DNA of 64,000 nucleotides. Origin: Fibrobacteria bacterium. GTDB taxonomy: Bacteria > Fibrobacterota > Fibrobacteria > UBA11236. Below the pieces are notes generated by a model, which had not been told where the DNA came from, searched no databases, and saw only the letters and a program-made list of their open reading frames with translations. The DNA lies in the NCBI GenBank assembly GCA_025360005.1, contig JANYDA010000027.1, forward strand, positions 1 to 64,000, given 5' to 3'. The stretch's first letter is position 1, and every line of letters begins with the position of its first letter. The position numbers and the translations under genes are program-made. Below are positions 15,913-24,594 of the stretch, piece after piece.

Positions 15913-18717
15913 TTAGGCGCCTGCGTTTTCGGACTCCCGCGCGCCGGCCTTCTCCAATACCTGGGTTTCGCTGCCGGGGTTCTCCTCCTCGACCAGCCCG
16001 CCCGCCTCGTCCCGTTCCGGCATCTGGAAATCGCCCACCGAGAAGCTGCACGTGAAACCGGTCTTCTCGTCCGAGGCCAGGAACAGATGGGTAAAGGTCT
16101 TGTCCTCCGCCATGTGGATGAGGATATGCTTGGAGATCTCCGGCATCAGTTTCTGATCGATGATGGTATCGATGTTGCGGGCCCCGCTCTGGGAAGTGGT
16201 GCACAGCAGCACGATGTCGCGGACCACTTCCGGCGCCACGGCGAAGGCCAGTCGGTGTTTCTCCATCAGGCGCTTGCCCAGCTTCATCAGCTTGAGGAAG
16301 ACGATGCGCTTGAGCACTTCCGCGTCCAGCGGCAGGAAGGGGACCACCTTGCAGCGCGCCAACAGGGCCGGGGCGAAATGATCGGTCAGCTCCTGCAAAA
16401 TGCCTTCGCGGATATCGTCCAGGCTGTAGGGATTGCCGTCGCTGCACATGCGCGTGATGGTCTCCAGGCCCAGATTGCTGGTCATGATGATGACGGTGTT
16501 GCGGAAGTTGATGTCGCGGCCTTCGCCATCCTTGAGCATGCCCTTGTCGAATACCTGGTAGAACATGTTGAGCACGTCCTTGTGGGCCTTCTCCACTTCG
16601 TCCAGGATCACCACGGTATAGGGGCGCTTGCGCACGCCTTCCGTCAGCACGCCTCCGTCCCCGTAGCCCACGTAGCCGGCGCTGGCGCCTTTCAACTGGG
16701 TGATGGACATGCTGTCCTGGTATTCGCTCATGTTGATGGTGACCACGAACTTCTCGCCGCCGAACAGCACGTCCGAGATGGTGCGCGCCACTTCCGTCTT
16801 GCCTACGCCGGAGGGCCCGGTCACCAGGAATACGCCCATGGGCGCTTCCGGATTGCCCAGGCCCAGCTTGGCGCTGCGCAGGGTGGAGGCGATTTCCTGC
16901 ACGCCGCCTTCCTGGCCCACCACGCGTTCGTTGATGGTCTTCTCCAGGTCCAGCAATGCCTGCGCTTCATTCTTGAGCATGCTGCCGGCCGGGATGCCCG
17001 TCCATTCGGCGATGATCTGCGCGATCACCTCGCGGGAGACATGCGCGTGCACCATGGGGGACTCGCCCTGGAACTCTTCCAGCTTCTTCCACTTGCCTTC
17101 CATCTCCGCGCGCAGCTTCTCTTCTTCTTCCGGCTTCAGGGCCACGGGAGCTTCCTTGCCCTTCTCGGCTTTGACTTCCTTGCCGGCCTTGGCCGCGTCC
17201 GTGGCGGCCTTGCTGCCCACCAACTTATCCTGGATGGCGATGATCTCCTTGACGGCTTCCAGCTCCTGGGTCCAGCGCGCTTCCACTTCCTTGACCTCGC
17301 TCTCGGCGGATTCCAGGCGGGCGCGGGCCTTATCCAGGATTTCCCGGTCGGCGAGCACGCCGGCGGAATCGTCCTTCTCCAAGGCGGCGATCTCGATCTT
17401 GAGGTTTTCCGCGGCCTGATCCAAGTTGACCAAGACCGGCGGCTTGGCGGTGAGGCCCATCTTGACGCGCGCGGCGGCGGTATCCAACAGATCCACGGCC
17501 TTATCCGGCAACTGCCTGCCGGCGATGTACTTGTGGGACAGCTCGCAGGCGGCCTTGATGCCTTCATAAGTGATCTTCACGCCGTGGAACTTCTCGTAAT
17601 TGACGCGCAGGCCGCGCAGCATGATGGCGGCGGTTTCCGGATCGGGTTCTTCCACCTTCACCATCTGGAAGCGGCGGGCCATGGCCGGATCCTTTTCAAA
17701 GTATTTGCGGAACTCGGTCAAGGTGGTGGCGCCCATGATCTTGAGTTCGCCGCGCGCCATTTCCGGCTTGAGCAGGTTGGCCGCATCGTTCTGGCCGGCT
17801 TCGCCGCCCGCGCCGATGATGGTGTGCGTTTCGTCGATGAAGAGGATGACGGGAGTGGTGGAGGACTTGACTTCCTTGATGACGCCCTTGAGGCGGTTCT
17901 CGAATTCGCCGCGCACGCCCGCGCCGGCGGCCATCAGGCCCATGTCCAATCCGCGGATCTCCACGTTCTTGAGGATGTCCGGCACCTGGCCTTGCGCGAT
18001 GCGCAGCGCCAGGCCTTCGATGACGGCGGTTTTGCCCACGCCGGCTTCGCCCACCATGATGGGGTTGTTTTTGCGGCGGCGCGAGAGAATGTCGATGACC
18101 ATGCGGATCTCGTTGTCCCGGCCGAAGATGGGATCGACCTTGCCCTTGCGGGCCATCTCCGTGAAATTGACGGTGAAACGCGAGAGGTTGGAGCCTTCCG
18201 CCGCAGTACCATCCGTGTTACGGGCGCCCTCGGGGGCCTCCTCCGTTTCCTTGGAATGGGCCGTGATCTCGGCGAACTTGGAAAGCAGGGTTTCCGTATT
18301 GATCATGGCCAGCTGATCCGAAAGCCCGGCGGAGACCAGGCCCGGGCTCTTGCGCAAGGCCAGGACTATGCCCGCGGTACGGATGGAGCTTTGCCCCAGG
18401 TTGAGGGAGGACTCCGCCCATGAGGCTTCCAGCATGTTCATGAAGTTGGGGGAGAACACGGGCTTGCCGGTATTGCCCATCCGCAGCTCCTTCAGGTCCT
18501 GTTGCAGCGCGGTCTTGAACAGGCCGGGATTCACCTTGAAGTAGGCGAGGATGTAGGGAAGGTCGCCCTTGCCGTCCTCGATAGCCTGCGCCAGCATATG
18601 GCTGGCGGTGATTTCATAATGCGAACGCGTCACCGCGGCGCCTACCGAACCTTCCAAGAGGCTCTTGGTGTACTTGTTCAGCTTTTCGAGGATGACGCGG
18701 GGCGAATTGGAAATCAT
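15913..18717 (-). CDS. clpV: T6SS sheath-disassembly ATPase ClpV (TssH)
   Basis: The 934-residue protein is a class I Clp/Hsp100 ATPase. It has a Clp N-domain (about 1-165), a first AAA domain with Walker A GEAGVGKTA and Walker B ILFIDETHTIIGAGG, a middle helical region with a Lys/Ala/Glu-rich insert (about 480-520), and a second AAA domain with GPSGVGKTE and VVILDEVEKAH. The N-terminus (SPRVILEKLNKYTKSLLEGS) resembles TssH rather than ClpB. It disassembles contracted VipA/VipB sheath for recycling. The start at 18717 has GGGAG 7 bases upstream. A longer frame from 18759 adds a tail that does not resemble the family. It is the first gene of the minus-strand T6SS operon. ClpB is the main alternative, but context favours ClpV. 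Confidence 0.93.
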   Translation of the reverse strand: MISNSPRVILEKLNKYTKSLLEGSVGAAVTRSHYEITASHMLAQAIEDGKGDLPYILAYFKVNPGLFKTALQQDLKELRMGNTGKPVFSPNFMNMLEASWAESSLNLGQSSIRTAGIVLALRKSPGLVSAGLSDQLAMINTETLLSKFAEITAHSKETEEAPEGARNTDGTAAEGSNLSRFTVNFTEMARKGKVDPIFGRDNEIRMVIDILSRRRKNNPIMVGEAGVGKTAVIEGLALRIAQGQVPDILKNVEIRGLDMGLMAAGAGVRGEFENRLKGVIKEVKSSTTPVILFIDETHTIIGAGGEAGQNDAANLLKPEMARGELKIMGATTLTEFRKYFEKDPAMARRFQMVKVEEPDPETAAIMLRGLRVNYEKFHGVKITYEGIKAACELSHKYIAGRQLPDKAVDLLDTAAARVKMGLTAKPPVLVNLDQAAENLKIEIAALEKDDSAGVLADREILDKARARLESAESEVKEVEARWTQELEAVKEIIAIQDKLVGSKAATDAAKAGKEVKAEKGKEAPVALKPEEEEKLRAEMEGKWKKLEEFQGESPMVHAHVSREVIAQIIAEWTGIPAGSMLKNEAQALLDLEKTINERVVGQEGGVQEIASTLRSAKLGLGNPEAPMGVFLVTGPSGVGKTEVARTISDVLFGGEKFVVTINMSEYQDSMSITQLKGASAGYVGYGDGGVLTEGVRKRPYTVVILDEVEKAHKDVLNMFYQVFDKGMLKDGEGRDINFRNTVIIMTSNLGLETITRMCSDGNPYSLDDIREGILQELTDHFAPALLARCKVVPFLPLDAEVLKRIVFLKLMKLGKRLMEKHRLAFAVAPEVVRDIVLLCTTSQSGARNIDTIIDQKLMPEISKHILIHMAEDKTFTHLFLASDEKTGFTCSFSVGDFQMPERDEAGGLVEEENPGSETQVLEKAGARESENAGA

Positions 18718-18822
18718 GGCGGTTCTCCCATGGGTTTTACGGCAGAATACTGGGCTCAAAAGCTAAAAAAAGCGGGTTCTTCCCGGAGGAAGCGCCCGGA
18801 AAACACGGCTTCTTTTTTAAAT

Positions 18823-18847
18823 TCTGAACGGAAAGGGCCGTTCCAGA
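18823..18847. promoter_or_regulatory. Inverted repeat between clpV and the kinase gene
   Basis: The arms TCTGAACGG and CCGTTCCAGA pair with one bulged base around the loop AAAGGG. The repeat lies in the 177-bp divergent region, 48 bases before the kinase start at 18895, and just after an AT-rich stretch (TTCTTTTTTAAATTC). Its position suggests an operator or a 5' leader hairpin for the kinase message. No known regulator motif was recognised. Confidence 0.45.
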
Positions 18848-18894
18848 CATCTCCTCCCGGACTCGGGAAAGTGTTACTTCGGACGGCACTCGCA

Positions 18895-20850
18895 ATGTCA
18901 AAACCAGGGAAGGGCCCAGCCCAACTTAAATTCGGCCGCTATAACGCTCTCACCAAGCTGGGACAAGGCGCCATGGCGACCGTGTACCTGGCCGAAGATC
19001 CTTCCCTCAACCGCATGGTGGCCATCAAGGTCATCCACTCCCACCTCTCTTCCAACGCCAGCTTGCTCGATCGCTTCACGGTGGAAGCCAAGACCGCGGC
19101 CAGCCTGCGCAATCCCAACATCGTCGAGATCTTCGATTACGGCCTGCAGGACAATGCCCAGTATCTGGTGATGGAATACATCGACGGGCCCAACCTGCAA
19201 TTCGTGCTGAACCTTCTGGGCGGCCAGCCCATGGCGCCGGAAGTGACCGCCGCTATCATCTGCCAGGCTGCGGATGGTTTGATCACCGCCGAGAAGTTCG
19301 GCGTGGTGCATCGCGATATCAAGCCCGAGAACATGATGTTCAAGTCGGAAGGCGTCCTCAAGATCGCCGATTTCGGCATCGCCCATATCAGCGAACAGAA
19401 CATGACGCAGACCGGCAGCATCCTGGGCTCGCCCAATTTCATGTCGCCGGAACAGGTGGAGGGCAAGAAGCCATCGCATCTGACCGACATGTTTTCCTTG
19501 GGGGCCGTATTCTACTACTGCCTCACGGGAAGAAAACCATTTTCAGGCGCCAACATCCCCACCATCATGCGGCATATCTGCGATTTGCCCCATGCGCCGG
19601 TGGACTCCCTGGTGGAGAACCCGGATCCTTATCTGGTAAACCTGATCGATACCTTGCTGGCCAAGGATCCGGCCGATCGGGGAAAAGGCGCGCGCTGGCT
19701 GTCCCTGCAACTCCGCGGTTACCTCAACTCAAAGGGTCTCTTGGACCTGACCGAGGCGACCAAGGATTTCCTGGAGATGAGCGGAAAAATGGGCAGCCAA
19801 ACCGTCGTGGACCTGACTCCGGCCCCGGGACCGGATGAAGCCTTCCGGCCCAAAGCGCCCCTCAAGCCGGGTATGAAGGGGGAACGGCCTAATCCCGCCG
19901 GCGCCAAGCCGGGCACGGGAATCCGTCCAGGCACAGGCTTGCGTCCGGGAACAGGTATCCGGCCGGGTACTTCGGCCGCGGGAGCCGGCGGCCGTTCCAG
20001 CGGGGTCCGCCCCGGCACCTGGCAAACCGGATCGCCCAATGGGCAGGGCTCCGATTTCAACGGCAACCGGAGCAGGGCAAACGGCAAGAAGAACGCATTC
20101 ATGTGGATCGGCGCGGGCATCGTGGCTGTTGCGTTGCTGGCCACGGCGGTGTTCCTGGTCCTGGGCAAAGACAGCGGCCCCGGTAAAGCGGCGGGCGGAG
20201 GCGAAGTCAAGCCCGTCTCTCCCAGCACCGATGTGGCCAACGTCGCCCTCCAACCCGGTTCCATGGAATTGCAAGCGGGGCAGAAGCGCAAATTCATGGT
20301 GGAGGTACAACCCGCTACTTCACCGGCCAATGTCCGATGGGAAAGTTCCGATCCCACCGTGGCTTCCGTTCAGGACGGAGAAGTATGGGGACAGCGGCCC
20401 GGCCAGACCACTATCCGCGCCATCTCCATCCAGGACACCACCAAGCAAGGGACCGCCGAAGTCCTCGTCGCCGCGGCCGTTGTTCAATCCCAGCCGCAAC
20501 CAACGCCTAAACCCAAAGAGCCTGGCGATGGCCCTAAACATCCCGTGCATCCCGTGCCGGGCAAACCGGGAGGACAGGCCGGCGGTGTAACGCCCGCGGA
20601 GCCAGGGCCCGGGAAGCCGCCGGCGGAAAAGGCCGCAGGCAACAAGGCCCTGCTGACCATTACTTCGGCCCCGCCTTTCGCCGAGGTCATCGTGGACGGA
20701 CGCTTCATGGGCACCACGCCGGTGAAGGACAAGGAATTGAGCCCGGGCCGGCATAAGCTGACCATCACCCATCGTAGTTTCCCCGCCGTGGATACGGTGG
20801 TGAACCTGGTTCCCGGCCCCGTGTCCCTACGCTTCCGCCTTTTCAAATAA
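18895..20850 (+). CDS. Transmembrane Ser/Thr protein kinase, PpkA-like, with BIG2-like and PEGA domains
   Basis: The 651-residue protein has an active-type Hanks kinase domain (about 14-275). Visible are the Gly loop LGQGAMATVY, VAIKVIH (K45), HRDIKPENM (D141) and ADFGIAH (D159). A Pro/Gly-rich linker follows with the tandem repeat PGTGIRPGTGLRPGTG (about 338-360). Next are one membrane span (about 401-423), a BIG2-like Ig domain (about 455-530, ending SSDPTVASVQDG...TTIRA), another Pro-rich linker and a C-terminal PEGA domain (LLTITSAPPFAEVIVDG). The outer domains should reach the periplasm. It is divergent from clpV. T6SS threonine kinases such as PpkA switch secretion by phosphorylating Fha, which is not in this window. 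An earlier in-frame start exists, but ATG 18895 fits the kinase N-terminus. Confidence 0.93.
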   Translation: MSKPGKGPAQLKFGRYNALTKLGQGAMATVYLAEDPSLNRMVAIKVIHSHLSSNASLLDRFTVEAKTAASLRNPNIVEIFDYGLQDNAQYLVMEYIDGPNLQFVLNLLGGQPMAPEVTAAIICQAADGLITAEKFGVVHRDIKPENMMFKSEGVLKIADFGIAHISEQNMTQTGSILGSPNFMSPEQVEGKKPSHLTDMFSLGAVFYYCLTGRKPFSGANIPTIMRHICDLPHAPVDSLVENPDPYLVNLIDTLLAKDPADRGKGARWLSLQLRGYLNSKGLLDLTEATKDFLEMSGKMGSQTVVDLTPAPGPDEAFRPKAPLKPGMKGERPNPAGAKPGTGIRPGTGLRPGTGIRPGTSAAGAGGRSSGVRPGTWQTGSPNGQGSDFNGNRSRANGKKNAFMWIGAGIVAVALLATAVFLVLGKDSGPGKAAGGGEVKPVSPSTDVANVALQPGSMELQAGQKRKFMVEVQPATSPANVRWESSDPTVASVQDGEVWGQRPGQTTIRAISIQDTTKQGTAEVLVAAAVVQSQPQPTPKPKEPGDGPKHPVHPVPGKPGGQAGGVTPAEPGPGKPPAEKAAGNKALLTITSAPPFAEVIVDGRFMGTTPVKDKELSPGRHKLTITHRSFPAVDTVVNLVPGPVSLRFRLFK

Positions 20851-20954
20851 CCCTGGTTCCCGGCGCTTTTTTTGAGGTCTTGCCATGGACTTCAAAATCC
20901 GCTGCCGATCCGGGCCGCCTTTCCGCGTCTTTTCCCTTCCCACCGAGAATAATT

Positions 20955-21103
20955 CTGGAGGGATTCGGGTTCGCTCCAGGGATCCATCCGGATCCGTTTC
21001 AGGCGGCGGAAGCGGCCCATCGGGTTGACCAACGGACGCAGCCGAGGCGTCCGTAGCTTCCGCCGCCGCCTACCGCCTGACCCCGGCCCTTAAGGTTAAG
21101 GCC
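20955..21103. other. Run of four consecutive hairpins in a 341-bp gene-free stretch
   Basis: The gap 20851-21191 holds no convincing gene. It contains four successive inverted repeats. They are CTGGAG/CTCCAG (20955-20979); GGATCC-ATCC-GGATCC (20980-20995); a long nested one with outer arms 21001-21013 and 21056-21071 (AGGCGGCGGAAGC against GCTTCCGCCGCCGCCT) and inner arms ACGGACGC and GCGTCCGT (21032-21053); and GGCC(C)TTAA/TTAAGGCC (21085-21103). A rho-independent terminator follows at 21128. The order hairpins-then-terminator is what a structured RNA or a long structured 3' UTR of the kinase message would look like. Which strand is transcribed is not settled. Confidence 0.5.
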
Positions 21104-21127
21104 TTTGATCGCCTGTTCCATGGGATC

Positions 21128-21165
21128 AAAAAAGCCCCTCCGGTCCGGGACCGAAGGGGCTTTTT
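21128..21165. terminator. Bidirectional rho-independent terminator
   Basis: A-tract, stem and T-tract are all present: AAAAAAGCCCCT, then CCGGTCCGGGACCG, then AAGGGGCTTTTT. The stem GCCCCT/AGGGGC is extended by the inner palindrome. It sits between the convergent kinase gene and the Lys/Ala-rich gene and can serve both. Confidence 0.85.
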
Positions 21166-21191
21166 GCATGTTCCGGGAGGTAACTTAGGAG

Positions 21192-21734
21192 TTACTTCTT
21201 CTTTCCCTTGCCTTTTTTGCCCGCCTTGGTTTTACCAGGCTTGGTTTTGGCCGGCTTCGCTTTTGCCTTACCGGCTTTCTTGGCGGGCTTGGCCATGGCC
21301 ATCTTCGCTTTGGCTTGGCCTTTAGCTTTGCCCTTTGCCTTGGCGGGAGCGGCCTTCTTCTTGGTGGCCGCGGATTTTTTTGCGGCCGGTTTCTTAGCGG
21401 CAGGCTTCTTGGCCTTGGCCGGCGCCTTCTTGGCGGCTACGGGTTTAGCGGCGGGCTTCGCCTTGGCTTTGGGAGCCGCCTTTTTCTTGGCGGCTGTTTT
21501 CTTGGTAGCTGCCGCTGCCGCGGTGGTTTCCGGGATGGAATCTCCGGAAGCGGCCGCGGCCGGGGTTTCATCGTCCAAATCCCACAGATCGTCCTCGTCC
21601 TTATCCGTCGCAGCGGCAGGCTTGGGATCCGCGGCACCGCCTTCGAACTCATCGTCTTCGATGTTCTCGGCGGGAACCGTATTGGTGTGGGGGTATTTGT
21701 CGTCTTGCGTATCGTCCAGGTGGGCGCTCATCAC
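21192..21734 (-). CDS. Histone-H1-like Lys/Ala-rich DNA-binding protein
   Basis: The 180-residue protein has two halves of opposite charge. Residues 1-70 are acidic (NIEDDEFEGG, DKDEDDLWDLDDE). Residues 75-180 are almost only Lys, Ala and Pro in repeats such as KKAAPKAKAKPAAK and AKKPAAKKPAAKK, ending GKKGKGKKK. The basic half resembles the C-terminal tail of histone H1 and bacterial relatives (AlgP, HctB-type) that bind DNA or other polyanions. The acidic half could mask or regulate it. It is transcribed alone and shares the terminator at 21128 with the kinase gene. The start could also be the ATG one codon later. Compositional bias makes homology claims weak, so function is inferred. Confidence 0.8.
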   Translation of the reverse strand: MMSAHLDDTQDDKYPHTNTVPAENIEDDEFEGGAADPKPAAATDKDEDDLWDLDDETPAAAASGDSIPETTAAAAATKKTAAKKKAAPKAKAKPAAKPVAAKKAPAKAKKPAAKKPAAKKSAATKKKAAPAKAKGKAKGQAKAKMAMAKPAKKAGKAKAKPAKTKPGKTKAGKKGKGKKK

Positions 21735-21849
21735 GTGGGTCTCCTTGGTTGGAAGATTCGAAGCAAAAGAGTAGGAAGAATATAATCTGTTTTCCGATTA
21801 ATAAGGAACGATTTCGCCCCCGCAGGCGCGGCTTGCCGGACCTGCCGGC

Positions 21850-22842
21850 TCAGGATTTGGAAACCAACTCCGCTTTGATGGAGCCCACGGGAATCTTGCT
21901 CACCATCTTGACCGGGGTATGCGATGGGTCATCGGTCACCCATATCGTCAATTTCCCCTTGGCTTTGAAAAGCCCATCATCCTTCAAAACCGGCTCCACC
22001 ACCAAGGTGCGGAACTCGCCGGCCGGCACCCTGATGGTCTCTCTGCCATGGCATAAAACCTTGAGGTTGTACTTCTTTTTCCCGGAAACAGCCGCCAAAT
22101 CGAGGGTGTCTCCCACATCTATGTTCTGGGTGCGGATGAAATAGAATGCGGAAAGAACATCATGGGTAAAGGGTTCTATGGAAAAAGTGGTGTCCTGGGT
22201 CTTGAGGGTATGGGCCCGTTGATCGTACCGGGCGGAGATTTGGGCATGATAGGATCCCTCGTTCAAATGTTTATCGAATCGGAGCGGATAAACCCCGCGG
22301 GAGTCGATGAGGGAGGAAACCGTGTCCATGACCGGATAGAAGGTCTGGAAGAATCCGTTGGCCCAGGCCAGTGACCTGATTTTCCATTCGTTGGGATTTT
22401 CCGTGGGAAGCAGTTCCAAGGTCGCTTGTCCGGCCGTGACCCAGCGGAAGCTCCAGCCGCCCCAGATGATATCGAAGAGAAGCCTTTCGGGGACCCGCAA
22501 CGCTTTTTGGTTCAGCATCCGCAAGGGCGGCGGTATGGTGTCGGCGGAGACCGGCGCGGCCGGGTTCGCCGCCGCCGGGGATCCAGCCGCTTTGGCCGCC
22601 CCGGGGGGCGCGATTCCCGGGGCCGGGACCGGAGTGGCGGGAGCGGGGCCGGCAGCCGTTTTTTTGCCGGCTTGAGCTTTGGCGCGGCTATGCGACGGAG
22701 AGACCACGGCGGTTGCGGGGGCCTTGGCGACGTCATGGAAGGTAAGGGAATCGCCGGGAGCTCCCCAGCTCAGGATAACGATGGCCAACAACGTGGGAAG
22801 GAGCCGAAGCCGTGCGGCCGAACGGGAAACGGAAAAAAACAT
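21850..22842 (-). CDS. DUF3108 family exported protein
   Basis: The 330-residue product from ATG 22842 (ribosome site AGAGGGA) has an N-terminal hydrophobic segment at about residues 9-28, an Ala/Pro-rich linker (about 55-95), and a DUF3108 domain to the end. Diagnostic stretches are ERLLFDIIWGGWSFRW, NEWKIRSLAWANGFFQTFYP, YPLRFDKHLNEGSY and a C-terminal KLTIWVTDDPSHTPVKM. DUF3108 proteins are periplasmic, beta-rich and of unsettled function; some are linked to lipid or polysaccharide transport because of a lipocalin-like fold. It follows purD by 10 bases and is probably co-transcribed with it. A longer frame from 22932 overlaps purD and is unlikely. Confidence 0.85.
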   Translation of the reverse strand: MFFSVSRSAARLRLLPTLLAIVILSWGAPGDSLTFHDVAKAPATAVVSPSHSRAKAQAGKKTAAGPAPATPVPAPGIAPPGAAKAAGSPAAANPAAPVSADTIPPPLRMLNQKALRVPERLLFDIIWGGWSFRWVTAGQATLELLPTENPNEWKIRSLAWANGFFQTFYPVMDTVSSLIDSRGVYPLRFDKHLNEGSYHAQISARYDQRAHTLKTQDTTFSIEPFTHDVLSAFYFIRTQNIDVGDTLDLAAVSGKKKYNLKVLCHGRETIRVPAGEFRTLVVEPVLKDDGLFKAKGKLTIWVTDDPSHTPVKMVSKIPVGSIKAELVSKS

Positions 22843-22852
22843 TCCCTCTAAG

Positions 22853-24130
22853 TTACAATCTGGCGAGCCCTTTTTTACCGATATCCTTGCGAAATTGGGC
22901 TCCCGGAAACTCCGCCTTTGCCGTTCCCGCATACGCAGCTGCGATGGCCTCTTCCAGCGTGGGGCCTTGTCCCACCATTCCCAAAACGCGGCCGCCCGCC
23001 GTCACCAATTTTTCCTGCATCCGTTTGGTGCCCGCATGGATGGCATGAGAGTTCGCCAAAGCCTGCACTTGATCCAAACCCGAAATGGGAATGCCGGTTT
23101 CATAAGGTCCCGGATACCCGCGCGAGGCCATCACCACTACCGCGGCCCATTCCTTGGTAGGCGCGACTTTGATGCGGTCGAGCCCGCCTTCCACGGAGGC
23201 CAGTATCAATTCCAGCAGGTCTTCCTGCAGGATGGGCAGTATCACCTGGGTTTCCGGATCCCCAAAGCGGCAATTGTACTCGACTACTTTGGGTCCTTGG
23301 GGGGTGATCATCAGGCCGACGTAGAGGATGCCCGTGTACGGAGCGCCCTCGCGCCGCATGCCGTCCAGGGTGGGGGCGACGATGGTTCGGGAAGCCTCCT
23401 CCAGCAATGCCGGGGTCATGAGCGGGGCGGGGGCATAAGCTCCCATGCCGCCGGTATTGGGGCCCGTGTCGCCGTCGCCGATGCGTTTGTGGTCCTGGGC
23501 GGTGGGCAGCAAGACGAAGGAGGTGCCATCGGTCAAGGCGAATAGCGAAGCCTCTTCGCCCTCCATGAATTCTTCCATCACCACCTCCGAGCCCGCCGCG
23601 CCGAATACCGCTTTGGGCCCCAGCATGGATTGGATGGCGCTCTCGGCTTCCGGCAGGGTCATGCATACCACGGCGCCTTTGCCGCCGGCCAATCCGCTGG
23701 CCTTGATGACGATGGGCGCGCCCACTTCGCGCAGGTGCGCCCGCGCCGGTTCCAGGGCCCGGAAAGTGCGATAGCGGGCGGTGGGAATCCCGTGGCGGCT
23801 CATGAAATCCTTGGAGAAAGCCTTACTGCCTTCCAGGGCCGCCGCCGCGCGGTCCGGTCCGAATATCTTGAGTCCGTTGGCCAGGAACAAGTCCGCCAGG
23901 CCGCCTACCAGGGGTTGCTCAGGCCCGACTATGGTCAGGTCCGCCTTCTGGGATTGCGCCAAGCTCAATAAGCCGCGGAAATCTTCCGCCGCCACGGAAA
24001 AGCAGGAACCCAAGGCTTCCATCCCGGGATTCCCGGGAGCGAAGATCAGGGTGGGCTTTTGGGGCGAAGCGGCGAGTTTGCGGCCGATGGCATGCTCTCG
24101 GCCGCCGTTTCCGATGATTAAGACTTTCAT
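22853..24130 (-). CDS. purD: Phosphoribosylamine--glycine ligase
   Basis: PurD makes glycinamide ribonucleotide from phosphoribosylamine, glycine and ATP, the second step of purine synthesis. The 425-residue protein starts MKVLIIGNGGREHAIG, the typical PurD N-terminus. It carries the ATP-grasp regions VIKASGLAGGKGAVVC, EEFMEGEEASLFALTDG, GPNTGGMGAYAP and VEYNCRFGDPETQVILP. The start at 24130 fits the family; an in-frame TTG three codons upstream is less likely. No strong Shine-Dalgarno is visible. No other pur genes are nearby. The first 50 bases upstream are single copy, followed by the fold-back repeat at 24180. Confidence 0.97.
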   Translation of the reverse strand: MKVLIIGNGGREHAIGRKLAASPQKPTLIFAPGNPGMEALGSCFSVAAEDFRGLLSLAQSQKADLTIVGPEQPLVGGLADLFLANGLKIFGPDRAAAALEGSKAFSKDFMSRHGIPTARYRTFRALEPARAHLREVGAPIVIKASGLAGGKGAVVCMTLPEAESAIQSMLGPKAVFGAAGSEVVMEEFMEGEEASLFALTDGTSFVLLPTAQDHKRIGDGDTGPNTGGMGAYAPAPLMTPALLEEASRTIVAPTLDGMRREGAPYTGILYVGLMITPQGPKVVEYNCRFGDPETQVILPILQEDLLELILASVEGGLDRIKVAPTKEWAAVVVMASRGYPGPYETGIPISGLDQVQALANSHAIHAGTKRMQEKLVTAGGRVLGMVGQGPTLEEAIAAAYAGTAKAEFPGAQFRKDIGKKGLARL

Positions 24131-24179
24131 GGGTTTCAATTTAGTAATCCGTCTCTGGAGGGGGTGTCAAAAGCCTCCC

Positions 24180-24405
24180 CGGTCCGGGCGGGCGCGGGGT
24201 TTGGGGCGCTGCGGCTGCGCGGATTTCGCGGCGACGCGGTGGGGCCATGGCCGTCCTGATGGAAGTTGGGGTTGGGCGCAGGCCCTCGTTCGCGATCAGG
24301 GTCGCTCGCATGCGGAGTCGCGGAGCACTCGCTCGGGCCCCATCAGGGCGGCCCGCTCAACCCCCTTCGCCTGATGCGCTCCAAACCCCGCTCCCGCCCG
24401 GACCG
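24180..24405. mobile_element. 226-bp fold-back (MITE-like) intergenic element, full copy
   Basis: The element is bounded by 30-bp inverted repeats (24180-24209 and 24376-24405) that match at 28 of 30 positions, with the outer end CGGTCCGGGCGGG on each arm. A second, inner pair of inverted arms (GGCCGTCCTGATGG at 24249-24262 and CCATCAGGGCGGCC at 24340-24353) matches at 13 of 14. The element encodes nothing credible and shows no obvious target-site duplication. It fills most of the 462-bp gap between purD and the small gene at 24593. Size, inverted ends and a second copy next door are what non-autonomous repeat elements look like. Confidence 0.65.
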
Positions 24406-24477
24406 CCTAACCCTTGATGCACCGCTCAATCGACTGTGCCGAGAAGAGTGGGTCGCATGGAGTATCGTGGGTCTTAA

Positions 24478-24594
24478 GGCGCGGGGTTTGGGGCGCTGCG
24501 GCTGCGTGGATTTCGCGGCGATGCGGTGGGGCCATGGGCGTCCTGATGGAAGCTGGGGTTGGGCGCAGGCCCTCGCTCGCGATCAAGGTCGCTC
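24478..24594. repeat. 117-bp partial second copy of the fold-back element
   Basis: Bases 24478-24594 match 24191-24307 of the full element without gaps, with 6 mismatches in 117 (about 95 percent). The copy lacks the outer 11 bases of the left arm and the whole right half. It ends inside the stop codon of the small gene at 24593. The 72 bases between the two copies (24406-24477) hold nothing recognisable. Confidence 0.75.

Noticed and set aside
15562-18423. 953-codon open frame on the plus strand
   Set aside because: It is antisense to clpV, which has intact AAA+ motifs on the minus strand; the translated sequence is an Asp/His/Leu-rich shadow.
20885-21027. Possible 47-codon gene after the kinase (MDFKIRCRS...)
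   Set aside because: It runs through the hairpin arms, ends in Gly/Ser low complexity and has no good ribosome site.
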